Source: Leucobacter sp042726155
GTDB taxonomy: Bacteria > Actinomycetota > Actinomycetes > Actinomycetales > Microbacteriaceae
NCBI RefSeq assembly: GCF_042726155.1
Contig: NZ_JBHXHV010000003.1
Location: forward strand, 372,001-436,000
Direction: 5' to 3'
Length of the DNA: 64,000 nt
The notes beneath the pieces were generated by a model. It saw only the letters and a program-made list of their open reading frames with translations, did no database searches and was not told where the DNA came from. Both the position numbers and the translations under genes were made by a program. Positions 23,627 through 32,123 of this stretch are shown piece by piece (position 1 is the first letter of the stretch; each line of letters opens with the position of its first letter).

Positions 23627-24931
23627 CTAACCGAGTCGACGCGGCACGAACTTCGCGATGCCAGATGTCAGCGCTTCCAGCGGGCCGCGGCGGTGCAGGA
23701 GCATCAGAATGAGCCCAATCAGCAGCGCGAGCGTGACATGCAGCGCGAGGGCGGGCAGTCCGATCGCCCACCACGGCAGAGCGGCGACGTTCGATCCTGA
23801 TCCCGAAGTTTCCGCGAGGCGCAGGACCGCTGTCTGAGTGAGCAGCCCCAGCATGAGCACGTGCATCACGTAGATCGTGAGCGAGGCGGCGCCGGCGCTT
23901 CTGAACATCTCGAAGACCCTTCCGGAAACTGGGCGCGACCGCGCATCGCACAGCCAGATGCAGACGCAGATGACGGCGACTGCAATAGCCGAGGTGCGCA
24001 GAATATCCATTGGCGATCCTGAGTGCGGTCCCGCAACGAGTTGAGACCACAGCGCCGGTGAAAACGGCGCACCGAACGTCGGAGTCATCACCGTTGTTTC
24101 AATGAGCTCGCGTTCACTGCCGGAAGCAAACGACATACCGAAAAGTTCGAGATGCGCCACCACCCAGGCGGAAGCAAGCTGAGCGAGGGCGGCGATTGCC
24201 ACCGCTGCGGCGGCGACTCGCGTGACGACCGTGCGGAGCTGCCGACGCGTCCGAAGTGACACAAGTAGACGGGCGAGCACCATGCCGATAAGCAAATACA
24301 CAACCCAGGTAATAGCTGGATACACGCCCGTCAGCACGAGCGCGCGAAGCGAGCCCGGAACATCTGTCACGAACGACTCGAACGAGAGCGAACCACCCTC
24401 TGTCACGACCCCCAGATTCGTACGAACGGCAGCATTCAGTGTGCCCCCGAACGCCCCGATAATCACAGCAATGCCTGTGAGCACCCATGTCGGTACATTC
24501 ACAAGTGGCGCGACGAGGATCGTGGCCACGCCGTAGTATGCGAGCACAACGATCGCGGGTGCGTCAACGAGACCGAGCGCGAAACCCAGCAGCACAAGCA
24601 CGAGCCCACGCGTCGCCAGCGAGACGCACGCCGCGAGGGTACGGTTTTCTCGCAAATACCGGCGCGAAGCAAACACGATGCTCACACCACCCAGTACCGC
24701 GAAGAGCGGTGCCGAGATGCCGGCCGCAATTGCAGTCACGACGGCGATTGCGCCGAGGTCAAACGCAGAGGGTTCGGCAGAGGCCTGTTGCACCAGGTGG
24801 GTCGCCATCATTCCGATGATCGCAAGGAGTCTTGCGATATCGGCGCCAGCGTATCGACCGCGGATCGGCGACGGTTCGGTGGCATCAGGAATCATGTGCT
24901 GAGACGAGGATTGATGTGTCATGTAATTCAT
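23627..24931 (-). CDS. Multispanning acyltransferase-like membrane protein (DUF418/HGSNAT type)
   Basis: 434 residues with about 10-12 helices. It begins with GRYAGADIARLLAIIGMMAT followed by His (GADxARxLAxxGM-xxH), the opening motif of the heparan-alpha-glucosaminide N-acetyltransferase/DUF1624/DUF418 group. Later helices include APLFAVLGGVSIVFASRRYL, AITWVVYLLIGMVLARLLVS and SLTIYVMHVLMLGLLTQTAV, the last resembling the conserved end helices of acyltransferase-3 proteins. A role in surface glycan or lipid acylation is likely but not proven. Two ATGs (24931, 24922) are possible. Convergent with the BenE operon. Confidence 0.78.
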   Translation of the reverse strand: MNYMTHQSSSQHMIPDATEPSPIRGRYAGADIARLLAIIGMMATHLVQQASAEPSAFDLGAIAVVTAIAAGISAPLFAVLGGVSIVFASRRYLRENRTLAACVSLATRGLVLVLLGFALGLVDAPAIVVLAYYGVATILVAPLVNVPTWVLTGIAVIIGAFGGTLNAAVRTNLGVVTEGGSLSFESFVTDVPGSLRALVLTGVYPAITWVVYLLIGMVLARLLVSLRTRRQLRTVVTRVAAAAVAIAALAQLASAWVVAHLELFGMSFASGSERELIETTVMTPTFGAPFSPALWSQLVAGPHSGSPMDILRTSAIAVAVICVCIWLCDARSRPVSGRVFEMFRSAGAASLTIYVMHVLMLGLLTQTAVLRLAETSGSGSNVAALPWWAIGLPALALHVTLALLIGLILMLLHRRGPLEALTSGIAKFVPRRLG

Positions 24932-25102
24932 GGTTCCGGTCGAAGATTACCCCTCGCATCCACCCGCGGTGTGGCGACCTGGCACCGGAGTGCCATTCAT
25001 GAGTTTTGTGGCCCAACCTCAATTACGGGTCGTACTGGGGTCTGAGTCAGTCGGTACCGCAGAGCGATCCCCAAGTTCCGCCCGGTCACCAAACTGGTCT
25101 GT

Positions 25103-25555
25103 ATGCACGAAACACAACGCACACGCATGCTCGCACTCGTTCCCTTCTGCGCCGTACTCGGGCTCTCCCTCACCGGGTGCGGCTTCATCCAAGACGTGAG
25201 AAAAAGTAGCGAAGACGCCTGGGCCGTAACCTACGAAATCAGCACCGACTCAGCCACAGAAACGCCACTCTCCGCGGTCGAGTACGTCGATCGTGATGGA
25301 CGCTTGGAAGAGCCAAAGACGATCACTATCGACGATGTCGCGGCCTTGCCAGGAACCGTGGGTAACTCCGCCGGGTGGGCGGTCGACACGATCGCCGTCG
25401 CCGGCGACGACGTTTCGTTCAGCGCCACACCCGCGGCCGACGTCTCGGCGAGCTGTCGAATATTGCTCGATGGCGAACGCGAGATCGCATCATTCCAAGG
25501 CGAGCCTGGAGAAGCAGTGAATTGCGTTGCCACTACCCCGCAGTTCGAGCAGTAA
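25103..25555 (+). CDS. Lipoprotein, possibly MmpS-like
   Basis: 150 residues. The lipoprotein signal (MLALVPFCAVLGLSLTGC) has its lipobox Cys near residue 26. The exported beta domain reads AWAVTYEISTDSATETPLSA, VEYVDRDGRLEEPKTI and SASCRILLDGEREIASFQGE, ending AVNCVATTPQ. Alternation of Y-E, Y-x-D-x-D-G, C-x-I-x-x-D-G and a final Cys resembles the MmpS/secreted beta-sandwich pattern of actinobacteria. No mmpL gene is adjacent. Possibly a stand-alone envelope protein. Confidence 0.72.
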   Translation: MHETQRTRMLALVPFCAVLGLSLTGCGFIQDVRKSSEDAWAVTYEISTDSATETPLSAVEYVDRDGRLEEPKTITIDDVAALPGTVGNSAGWAVDTIAVAGDDVSFSATPAADVSASCRILLDGEREIASFQGEPGEAVNCVATTPQFEQ

Positions 25556-25576
25556 ACCGAACGTCCTGCGAGCGGC

Positions 25577-26956
25577 TCAGTTGTCCGCGTTCGACTGCGC
25601 GTTGCGCGGCAGTAACGCCGTGCCGTCCATAAATCTCACGCACCCGCCGGTCAGTAGCGTGCGTTCCCCTCGATAGGTCACTCTGACGGTGCCACCTCTC
25701 GCTGATACCTGCCGGGCGAGCAGGTCGCGCTTGTCGAGCCGTTCTGACCAGAAAGGCGCGAGTTGACAGTGCGCGGATCCGGTAACAGGATCTTCGGAAA
25801 CGCCGGCCTCTGCACCGAACCAGCGCGACACGAAGTCGTATTCGGTGTCATCGCCGCGCGCCGTTACGATGGTGCCTCGAACGGGGAGCGATGCCAGAAC
25901 GGCGAGCTCTGGATCAAGACCAATGACCGTCTGCGCGTTTTCGACCACGTAAATCAGATCGGTCGCTCGGAGTGCTTCTACTACGCGCACACCCAGCGCT
26001 TCAGCAATGACGGGATCGATAGCGACTGGCGCGGGCGTCTCGGATGGAAAGTCCATCGCATACTGGCCCGTCTCCGTGCGCGTCACCGAGAGCCACCCGC
26101 TCAGCGTGATGAACTGTAGCTCAGTCGCATCGGGATGCACGTCTTCGAATAGGTACGAGGCAGCCGCCAGCGTCGCATGGCCGCACAGCGCGACCTCGAC
26201 CACTGGCGTAAACCAGCGCAGATGATAGGCGGGATGATCGGGGTTGGGGGCAAGCGCGCCGTCCGGAAGCCCTTGCACCAGAAACGCTGTCTCCGAGAGG
26301 TTGTTCTCTTCAGCGATCCGCTGGAGCACATCGCTCGGGTACCACTCCGAGAGCAGCATCACCGCTGCCGGATTCCCCTCAAACGGTGCATCGGCAAAGG
26401 CGTCGATCTGCACAATCGGCACTCGCGACTGTGCTGGCTGCGCAGTCTTTGAGCAAGCGATAGCTTCAGCCATCGCTTGCTCCTCCAGCCCGAAATAGTC
26501 GCACCCGGGTTCGCTCCGGATCAGCCGGAACCCACGCCGAGTCAACAACTTGGCGGAGACGACATTTTCGGGGTCGACGCGCGCGAGGAGTCGGCCTGTG
26601 CCGAACACCCTGGGAACTTTCGTGAGTGCCTCGTCGACCATCGCGCTCGCGATGCCCCGACCCCAGTGCTCCGGCGATACCCAGTATCCGATCTCGATGC
26701 CGTCGGCTTCCCGCCACGAAACCACAACCCCGACCGACTCGTCCCCGTCGGTCGCTACGAACCAACGCGCGGCACCCAGCGCTTCGACTGGAATGCCGCT
26801 GAGTGCGGTGCTGACGCGATCCCGAATCCGCTCCTCGGCCCAGATCGCGCCGTCGCCCACATAGCGCGTCACTCGCGGATCGGCGGCGAGTGACGCGAAG
26901 AACGCCGCGTCGGCTTCAACAAACGGGCGTAGGGCGCAAGCGGGCGGGTGCGACAT
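25577..26956 (-). CDS. GNAT-PhzF two-domain fusion protein
   Basis: 459 residues. Residues 1-165 are a GNAT acetyltransferase (LRPFVEADAAFFASLAADPR, then IEIGYWVSPEHWGRGIASAM and AKLLTRRGFRLIRSEPGC). Residues 180-455 are a complete PhzF/YddE isomerase-epimerase (VQIDAFADAPFEGNPAAVML, EENNLSETAFLV with the catalytic Glu, VALCGHATLAAASYLF, and SEDPVTGSAHCQLAPFW). The joint is a short linker (ACSKTAQPAQSRVP) without stop or frameshift. GGAAGG lies 5 nt before ATG 26956; the frame extends upstream through a palindrome and was trimmed. The two activities probably act on one amino-acid-like substrate. Confidence 0.9.
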   Translation of the reverse strand: MSHPPACALRPFVEADAAFFASLAADPRVTRYVGDGAIWAEERIRDRVSTALSGIPVEALGAARWFVATDGDESVGVVVSWREADGIEIGYWVSPEHWGRGIASAMVDEALTKVPRVFGTGRLLARVDPENVVSAKLLTRRGFRLIRSEPGCDYFGLEEQAMAEAIACSKTAQPAQSRVPIVQIDAFADAPFEGNPAAVMLLSEWYPSDVLQRIAEENNLSETAFLVQGLPDGALAPNPDHPAYHLRWFTPVVEVALCGHATLAAASYLFEDVHPDATELQFITLSGWLSVTRTETGQYAMDFPSETPAPVAIDPVIAEALGVRVVEALRATDLIYVVENAQTVIGLDPELAVLASLPVRGTIVTARGDDTEYDFVSRWFGAEAGVSEDPVTGSAHCQLAPFWSERLDKRDLLARQVSARGGTVRVTYRGERTLLTGGCVRFMDGTALLPRNAQSNADN

Positions 26957-26987
26957 GGGAACCTTCCGATGGGATGACTCCAAGCTA

Positions 26988-27080
26988 CCAACCCCACTCC
27001 CCCGTTCTGTCGTCGCAAATGATCGCATCAGCTGAGTGAACGGATCATTTGCGCCGACAGAAGAACGGCGTTGGGGTGGG
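26988..27080. repeat. Large imperfect palindrome between hisD-like and GNAT-PhzF genes
   Basis: The left arm (27003-27024, CGTTCTGTCGTCGCAAATGATC) pairs with the right arm (27043-27067) with one 3-nt bulge and few mismatches around an 18-nt loop. Outer flanks (ACCCCACTCCCCC / GTTGGGGTGGG) extend the pairing to about 35 bp. It starts 31 nt after the hisD-like stop. It could be a terminator, but it is longer and less GC-uniform than other terminators in the window, so a mobile palindromic repeat is also possible. Confidence 0.6.
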
Positions 27081-27110
27081 CAGGAGCAGGGGCAGGGCAC
27101 GCCCCTTGGG

Positions 27111-28427
27111 CTAGCTCTCGTAGCGGTCTAGGCGCATTTGGGCAGTCGCCTCGTGCGCAGACATGCCCTCGGACGCCGAAATCGTGATGGTGGCGGGGGC
27201 TAGCAGAGGGGTCGCCTCCTTCGAGATGCGCTGGTAGGTGAGGGGCTTCAGATAGCGCGAGACCGAGAGTCCGGCGCTGTGCTTGGCGCCGCCCGCCGTC
27301 GGCAGCGTGTGGTTCGTGCCCGCCATGCCCTTGTCGGAGTACGCGACCGTGCTCCAGGGGCCCAAGAACACCGAGCCGTAATTACTGAGGTTGTCGTGAT
27401 ACCACGCGTCGTCGGAGGTGATGACCTCGAGGTGCTCGGGGGCGAGGTCGTCCATGAGCGCGACAGCAACTTCGCGGCTGTCGGCCACGGTGACCGAGCC
27501 GTAGTCGCGCCACGCTGGGCCGCAGATCTCGACCGTCGACAGCGTCGGCAACTGCCGTTCGATCGCTGCCATGACCGCGCGCCCGTGCGACTCGCTCGTC
27601 GTCACGAGAGCTGCGGGCGAGTTCGGCCCGTGCTCGGCCTGGCCGAGCAGGTCTGCGGCGACCAGCTCGGGGTCTACTGACTCGTCGGAGAGTACCGCGA
27701 CCTCTGACGGACCCGCGAGTAGGTCAATTGCCACGCGTCCGAACAACTGGCGCTTCGCCTCAGCCACGAACGCGTTGCCCGCACCAACGAGCATGTCGGC
27801 CGGAAGGTCATCGATGAGCCCAAAGGCCATCGCCGCGAGCGCCTGCACGCCGCCGAGCAAGAACACGCGGTCGACGTGTGAGACGTGTGCCGTGTACAAC
27901 ACGGCGTCATTCGCCTTGCCGTTCGGCTGGGGCGGCGTGCACGCGACCACGTGCGGCACACCAGCTGCTTTCGCAACGCCCACGGTCATGAAGGCGCTCG
28001 CGGTGAGCGGGAACCGTCCGGCTGGCATGTAGGCGCCAACCCGTCCGACGGGAATGTAGCGCACTCCAGTGACGAGCCCCGGGGCGAGTTCCGCTTCGAA
28101 GTTCACGTGGCCGGCGCGCTGGCGCTGGGCGAAGGCTTGCGTCCGCTCTGCGCCGAGTTCGATCGCCTCGCGCAGCGACGCGTCGATGCGCTGACCGCTC
28201 GACGCAATATCCGCGGCCGAGATCTCGAAGTCGTCGCCCTCCCAGTTGTCGAGCTTGCGCGCGTAGTCACGCAGCGCGTAGGTGCCGCGACGCTCAATGT
28301 CGAGCAGCATCGCCGAAACGGTTTCAACGACCTTCGGGTCGCGCTGCGCGGCGGGTACGTCGAGCGGCGACTTCAGCACTGAAAATCGGCCGGCGTATTG
28401 ATCAAGAATGGGCTGTGTGAACTTCAT
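27111..28427 (-). CDS. Histidinol-dehydrogenase superfamily enzyme (HisD/HpsN-like)
   Basis: 438-residue NAD- and zinc-dependent dehydrogenase. HisD blocks: VRYIPVGRVGAYMPAGRFPL, ADMLVGAGNAFVAEAKRQLF, IDLLAGPSEVAVLSDESVDP, LLGQAEHGPNSPAALVTTS (zinc ligands Gln and His) and LAPEHLEVITSD (catalytic Glu-His). The C-terminal block is GTNHTLPTAGGAKHSAGLS with RYLKPLTYQ. Biosynthetic HisD usually has GPNHVLPT and SGLSV-FLK, while the GTNHTLPT...TYQ form is typical of paralogues acting on other diols such as 2,3-dihydroxypropane-1-sulfonate (HpsN). No other his genes are here. A divergent LysR gene and an amino-acid ABC transporter follow, so a catabolic role is more likely than histidine synthesis. 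Confidence 0.85.
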   Translation of the reverse strand: MKFTQPILDQYAGRFSVLKSPLDVPAAQRDPKVVETVSAMLLDIERRGTYALRDYARKLDNWEGDDFEISAADIASSGQRIDASLREAIELGAERTQAFAQRQRAGHVNFEAELAPGLVTGVRYIPVGRVGAYMPAGRFPLTASAFMTVGVAKAAGVPHVVACTPPQPNGKANDAVLYTAHVSHVDRVFLLGGVQALAAMAFGLIDDLPADMLVGAGNAFVAEAKRQLFGRVAIDLLAGPSEVAVLSDESVDPELVAADLLGQAEHGPNSPAALVTTSESHGRAVMAAIERQLPTLSTVEICGPAWRDYGSVTVADSREVAVALMDDLAPEHLEVITSDDAWYHDNLSNYGSVFLGPWSTVAYSDKGMAGTNHTLPTAGGAKHSAGLSVSRYLKPLTYQRISKEATPLLAPATITISASEGMSAHEATAQMRLDRYES

Positions 28428-28499
28428 GGCTTGATCGTATTGAGCACCAGCTGCCCCTCACAACGAGGCAACCGGCTCTACTATGCATAGGATGAGCCT

Positions 28500-29447
28500 A
28501 TGACACTCACCCAGCTTCGCGCCTTTGTATGTTCGGTCGACGGCGGATCCTTCACCGCAGCCGCCGAAGCACTGGGTGTGTCGCAGCCCACGGTGTCCGC
28601 GCTTATTCGCAAGCTCGAAGAACACCACCAGCTCCCCCTGTTCATTCGTGCGGGGCGGTCGCTCACACTCACCGCGGCTGGCACTGAGCTGCTCAGCTGG
28701 GCTCGTCAGATCGTCGACACCGCCGATCGCGCAGACGAGGCCCTCGTCGAACTGCGTGGACTGCAGCGGGGGTCGATCTCGCTGGGTGTGCTGCGCAACG
28801 CAAACTTCTATTTTCTCCCCGACCTCGTCGAGCAGTTCCACCGCGATCGCCCGAATGTGCAGCTGCGATTGTTCGGCCAGAACTCCTTCGAGGTCGTCTC
28901 TGGGGTTCGCGAGGGCCGGCTCGAAGCAGGCATCGTGGTGCTTCCTGTACCCGACGACGAGTTGGAGGTGTTCCCGCTGATTCGCGATGAGGTGCTGTGG
29001 GCTAGCGCCGATCCCGCTCACGTTGACGCGCCCATGACGATTGAGCGCATCGCTGAACACCCAGTCGTGCTGTACGACGCCAGCTACAGCTGGAATGATC
29101 CGACGCGACGCCAGCTCAGCGAGCGCGCGCAGGAGCGCGGGCGGCGCATCGAAACCCTCGTCGAGGTCGAATACCTTGAGGGGGCGCTCGAACTGGTGTC
29201 GCGCGGGATCGGCGACACGATGGTGTCGCGCGCCGTGACCCGCGGCGATAACTTTCCCCCGGGCATCTTTGTCACGCCGTTCGAAACGCCCCTCTACGAC
29301 ACCATTGCGTTCATTCGCCGGCGCAACAGCGTGCTCTCCCCCGCGCTCATCGAGCTCATCGATCTGATCAGCAGGCTACTTCGCAGCCGCGCGCCCGTCG
29401 AAGACCACATTCTGTCGACGCTGCCGCACACGCCACAACGACGCTAG
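28500..29447 (+). CDS. LysR-family transcriptional regulator
   Basis: 315 residues. The N-terminal winged helix (MTLTQLRAFVCSVDGGSFTA and LGVSQPTVSALIRKLEEH) is followed by a periplasmic-binding-like effector domain (ISLGVLRNANFYFLPDLVEQ to the C-terminus). It starts 72 bp from the divergent hisD-like gene, the usual arrangement for a LysR regulator and its target. The intergenic sequence holds ATGCATAGGATGAGCC just before the start, but no perfect T-N11-A box. The 3' end overlaps the convergent ABC ATPase gene by 4 bp. Confidence 0.93.
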   Translation: MTLTQLRAFVCSVDGGSFTAAAEALGVSQPTVSALIRKLEEHHQLPLFIRAGRSLTLTAAGTELLSWARQIVDTADRADEALVELRGLQRGSISLGVLRNANFYFLPDLVEQFHRDRPNVQLRLFGQNSFEVVSGVREGRLEAGIVVLPVPDDELEVFPLIRDEVLWASADPAHVDAPMTIERIAEHPVVLYDASYSWNDPTRRQLSERAQERGRRIETLVEVEYLEGALELVSRGIGDTMVSRAVTRGDNFPPGIFVTPFETPLYDTIAFIRRRNSVLSPALIELIDLISRLLRSRAPVEDHILSTLPHTPQRR

Positions 29448-30325
29448 AACCGCTGATCCTCGTCGATCGGCAGGTCGACCACCTCGGTCTCTGGCGTATT
29501 GAGAATTCCGGATCGGCGCAGCAGCGCGCGCGTCTTGCTGTGCTGAGGCGCGCCGAACACCTCTGACGGGGGTCCCTGTTCGACAATGTTGCCGCCGTCC
29601 ATCACGACAATGCGATCGGCGATCTCCTGCGCGAATTGCATCTCGTGCGTGACGATGACCATCGTGGTGCCGCCCGAGGCAATGCGCTTGATGACCGCGA
29701 GCACCTCGCCCACGAGTTCGGGATCAAGTGCCGACGTCGGCTCGTCGAACAGCATCACGCTCGGTTCCATCGCCATCGCGCGTGCGATCGCGACGCGCTG
29801 CTTTTGGCCGCCAGAGAGCCGAGACGGATAGTTCTCCATGCGATCCTGCAGGCCGACCGACTCCAGCGCCGGAAGCGCCCGCTCACGCGCGGCGGACTTT
29901 GACATCTTCTTCACGTCAATGAGCGGCGCCATCACATTTTCCAGCGCCGTCTTATTCAGAAACAGGTTGAAGTGCTGAAATACCATGCCGATATCCGTAC
30001 GTTTGCGCGCAGTCTCACGGGCCGACTCGGGCGCGAGTTCGCCCTGATGCTCACGGTAGCCAACGAGGTGACCGTTCACGAAGATGCGACCAGAGTTGAT
30101 CACCTCGAGCTTGTTGATGCACCGCAGCAGAGTCGACTTGCCGGATCCGCTTGAGCCGATGACAACGACCACTTCACCTGGCGCGACGTCGAGGTTGACG
30201 CCCTTCAGTACCTCGAGTTCGCGACGTGCGTCGGGCCGACCGCGCATCCGCTGCCAGAGCGTTGGCTTCTCACCAATCTGGAAGGTCTTGTGGACGTCTT
30301 GGATCCTGATGACCGAGTTAGGCAC
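29444..30325 (-). CDS. Polar amino-acid ABC transporter ATP-binding protein
   Basis: 293 residues, cytoplasmic ATPase of a GlnQ/HisP-type importer. Walker A GSSGSGKST, signature LSGGQKQRVAIARA, Walker B VMLFDEPTSALDPE and the switch His in VTHEMQFAQ are all intact. An extra N-terminal stretch (IGEKPTLWQRMRGRPDARRE) is found in several actinobacterial relatives. It overlaps the permease gene by 8 bp and is the last gene of the SBP-permease-ATPase operon. Confidence 0.95.
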   Translation of the reverse strand: MPNSVIRIQDVHKTFQIGEKPTLWQRMRGRPDARRELEVLKGVNLDVAPGEVVVVIGSSGSGKSTLLRCINKLEVINSGRIFVNGHLVGYREHQGELAPESARETARKRTDIGMVFQHFNLFLNKTALENVMAPLIDVKKMSKSAARERALPALESVGLQDRMENYPSRLSGGQKQRVAIARAMAMEPSVMLFDEPTSALDPELVGEVLAVIKRIASGGTTMVIVTHEMQFAQEIADRIVVMDGGNIVEQGPPSEVFGAPQHSKTRALLRRSGILNTPETEVVDLPIDEDQRF

Positions 30326-30971
30326 GAGCCCTCACCTTTCGTTCGAGCACGATCACGAGGCGCGAAAGCGGCAGCGAGAGTGCGAGGTACAGCAGAGCGG
30401 CTGCGGTGTATATTTCGACGGTCTGAAACGTCTGCGCATTGAGCGTGTTCGCGGTCTTCAGGATCTCAGACACCGCGATCACCGACGTCAGCGCTGTGTC
30501 TTTCACCATCGCGATGAAGTAGTTACCAATTGGCCCGAGCGCGACCTTGAATGACTGCGGAATCACAACGCGCCACAGTGCTTTCGTAGGCGTATATCCG
30601 AGCGACAGCGCGGCTTCCGTTTGCCCACCGTCAATCGCGAGAATCGATGTGCGGTAGACCTCCGACAGATACGCGGCGTAGTTCAGTCCGAGCCCGATGA
30701 TGCCCGCGGCGATCGGGTCGAGTTGTATGCCAACCACTGGCAGTACGAAATAGATGTAGACAAGCTGCACGAGCAGCGGCGTGCCGCGCAGCACCTCGAC
30801 ATACACCGTGGCGATCGTACGGAGGATCTTGCTCTGCGACAGTCGCGCGAGCGCGACAAACAAGCCCAGCACGAGCGCGACGATCATCGCCCCGATCGCG
30901 AGCTGGGCGACGACAGGGATAGCCCGTATCAACGCCGGAAATACGCCCAAGACGCTTTCGATGAATTCCAT
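30318..30971 (-). CDS. Polar amino-acid ABC transporter permease
   Basis: 217 residues from the ATG at 30971 (GGGAGC 6 nt upstream). HisM/GlnP-type permease with five helices: the start ESVLGVFPALIRAIPVVAQL, VEVLRGTPLLVQLVYIYFVL (conserved RGTP-L-Q) and the EAA loop DGGQTEAALSLGYTPTKALW. The cytoplasmic coupling segment precedes PIGNYFIAMVKDTALTSVIA. One permease gene is present, so a homodimer is expected. Confidence 0.95.
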   Translation of the reverse strand: MEFIESVLGVFPALIRAIPVVAQLAIGAMIVALVLGLFVALARLSQSKILRTIATVYVEVLRGTPLLVQLVYIYFVLPVVGIQLDPIAAGIIGLGLNYAAYLSEVYRTSILAIDGGQTEAALSLGYTPTKALWRVVIPQSFKVALGPIGNYFIAMVKDTALTSVIAVSEILKTANTLNAQTFQTVEIYTAAALLYLALSLPLSRLVIVLERKVRARA

Positions 30972-31028
30972 GTTGCTCCCTGTACAGAAGGTGTGGCGGG
31001 GCACACATGGTGCCCCGCCAGAGGACGG

Positions 31029-31835
31029 TTACTCCGCGACGTTGTCTTCGCCGAGGCCGTACTTCTTGAGGATCTTGAGGTACTCCGGCGTTGCCTTCAG
31101 ATCAGCTAGAGCGCCGTTAAGCTGCTTCAGCATCTTCTGGCTGTCATCGTCTTGTCGGAACGCCGCAGCAATGGTGCCGGGGAAATACGGTTCGTAAGGC
31201 GTGACGAGCTTCACCTTGTCGTTGGGGTTCTGCGTGAGGCTCCACGCCACGACGGCCTGGTCAGTGAACGCCGCGTCGACCTGCTTGTTCGCGACGGCCT
31301 GCAGCATGTTGGCCTGCGAGTCGTACATCTTGATGTGAGCCTCATCGGTGAGTGACTGCGCGATCTCGAGGTGAGTGGTTCCCGTCATGACACCGATGTT
31401 CTTGCCCTTCGCGTCATCGCGAGACTTCAGTTTCGAGTCAGAGGGTACGAGCATGCCTTCGCCCTGGGAGTACCAGGTGTCGGAGAACGAGAGGGTCTTC
31501 TTACGCTCGTCTGTGACATACATACCGTCAGCGATGAAGTCCGCCTTCTTTGACAGCACCGTCTGCGGCATCGTGGCGAAGTCGGTGGTGACGACCTTGA
31601 TCTTCCATCCCAGCTCATCGGCCATGGCGTTCAGCATCTCTCCATCGATGCCGGTCAGCTCTCCGCTCGACTCGTCGACATACGAGAATGGCGCGTCGTT
31701 TGATGTGACGATTGTCACGGTGCGGGTACCGTCTTTCGACTCCGCAGAGTCGCTCGCGCCAGTTGAGCAGGCGCTCAGCGAGATGGCCGCCACCGCCAGG
31801 GCAGCGATCACAGTGATTCGTTTGCGAACAGACAT
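31029..31835 (-). CDS. Amino-acid ABC transporter substrate-binding lipoprotein
   Basis: 268 residues. The signal peptide MSVRKRITVIAALAVAAISL leads to the lipobox SAC. The SBP family-3 domain has TIVTSNDAPFSYVDESSGEL, TGIDGEMLNAMADELGWKI, KADFIADGMYVTDERKKTLS and KNIGVMTGTTHLEIAQSL. The ligand-anchor residues Asp (IDGEML) and Arg (TDERKK) typical of amino-acid binders are present. First gene of the transporter operon; its promoter lies in the 288-bp gap to 32123. Which amino acid-like ligand it binds is open; the neighbouring dehydrogenase suggests a diol or amino-alcohol-like compound, which is inference. Confidence 0.93.
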   Translation of the reverse strand: MSVRKRITVIAALAVAAISLSACSTGASDSAESKDGTRTVTIVTSNDAPFSYVDESSGELTGIDGEMLNAMADELGWKIKVVTTDFATMPQTVLSKKADFIADGMYVTDERKKTLSFSDTWYSQGEGMLVPSDSKLKSRDDAKGKNIGVMTGTTHLEIAQSLTDEAHIKMYDSQANMLQAVANKQVDAAFTDQAVVAWSLTQNPNDKVKLVTPYEPYFPGTIAAAFRQDDDSQKMLKQLNGALADLKATPEYLKILKKYGLGEDNVAE

Positions 31836-32123
31836 CGGTTCGGCTCTTCTCTTCTCCAGGTGACTGCATCATTGCTGACACTCATGAGCAATTGTGAAGA
31901 AGAGCCATATGTGGCACAAGGGCGATAGCTTCTATGTGACGCATAGTTTTCAGCTATAGCACCCGCGGCGTGGACGACCCGATGCGCCACACTCCGTACC
32001 GATCAAGTATTTACACACGATTCCATCCAGGCGTGCGTCACGAATCAACACTTTTTCCGTGTAATCGATTGGGATGTTCTGCAATATCTTGCGGATCGGT
32101 ACGTTTAGGGAGGCTTGACAGCG

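Noticed and set aside
25006..25209. Possible small Pro/Gln-rich gene overlapping the lipoprotein start
   Set aside because: The beginning looks mildly protein-like but the rest is the shadow of the lipoprotein gene in another frame.
27111..28427. Calling this gene plain biosynthetic hisD
   Set aside because: No other histidine genes are nearby, and the C-terminal signature and neighbours fit a catabolic paralogue better; kept as superfamily-level call.
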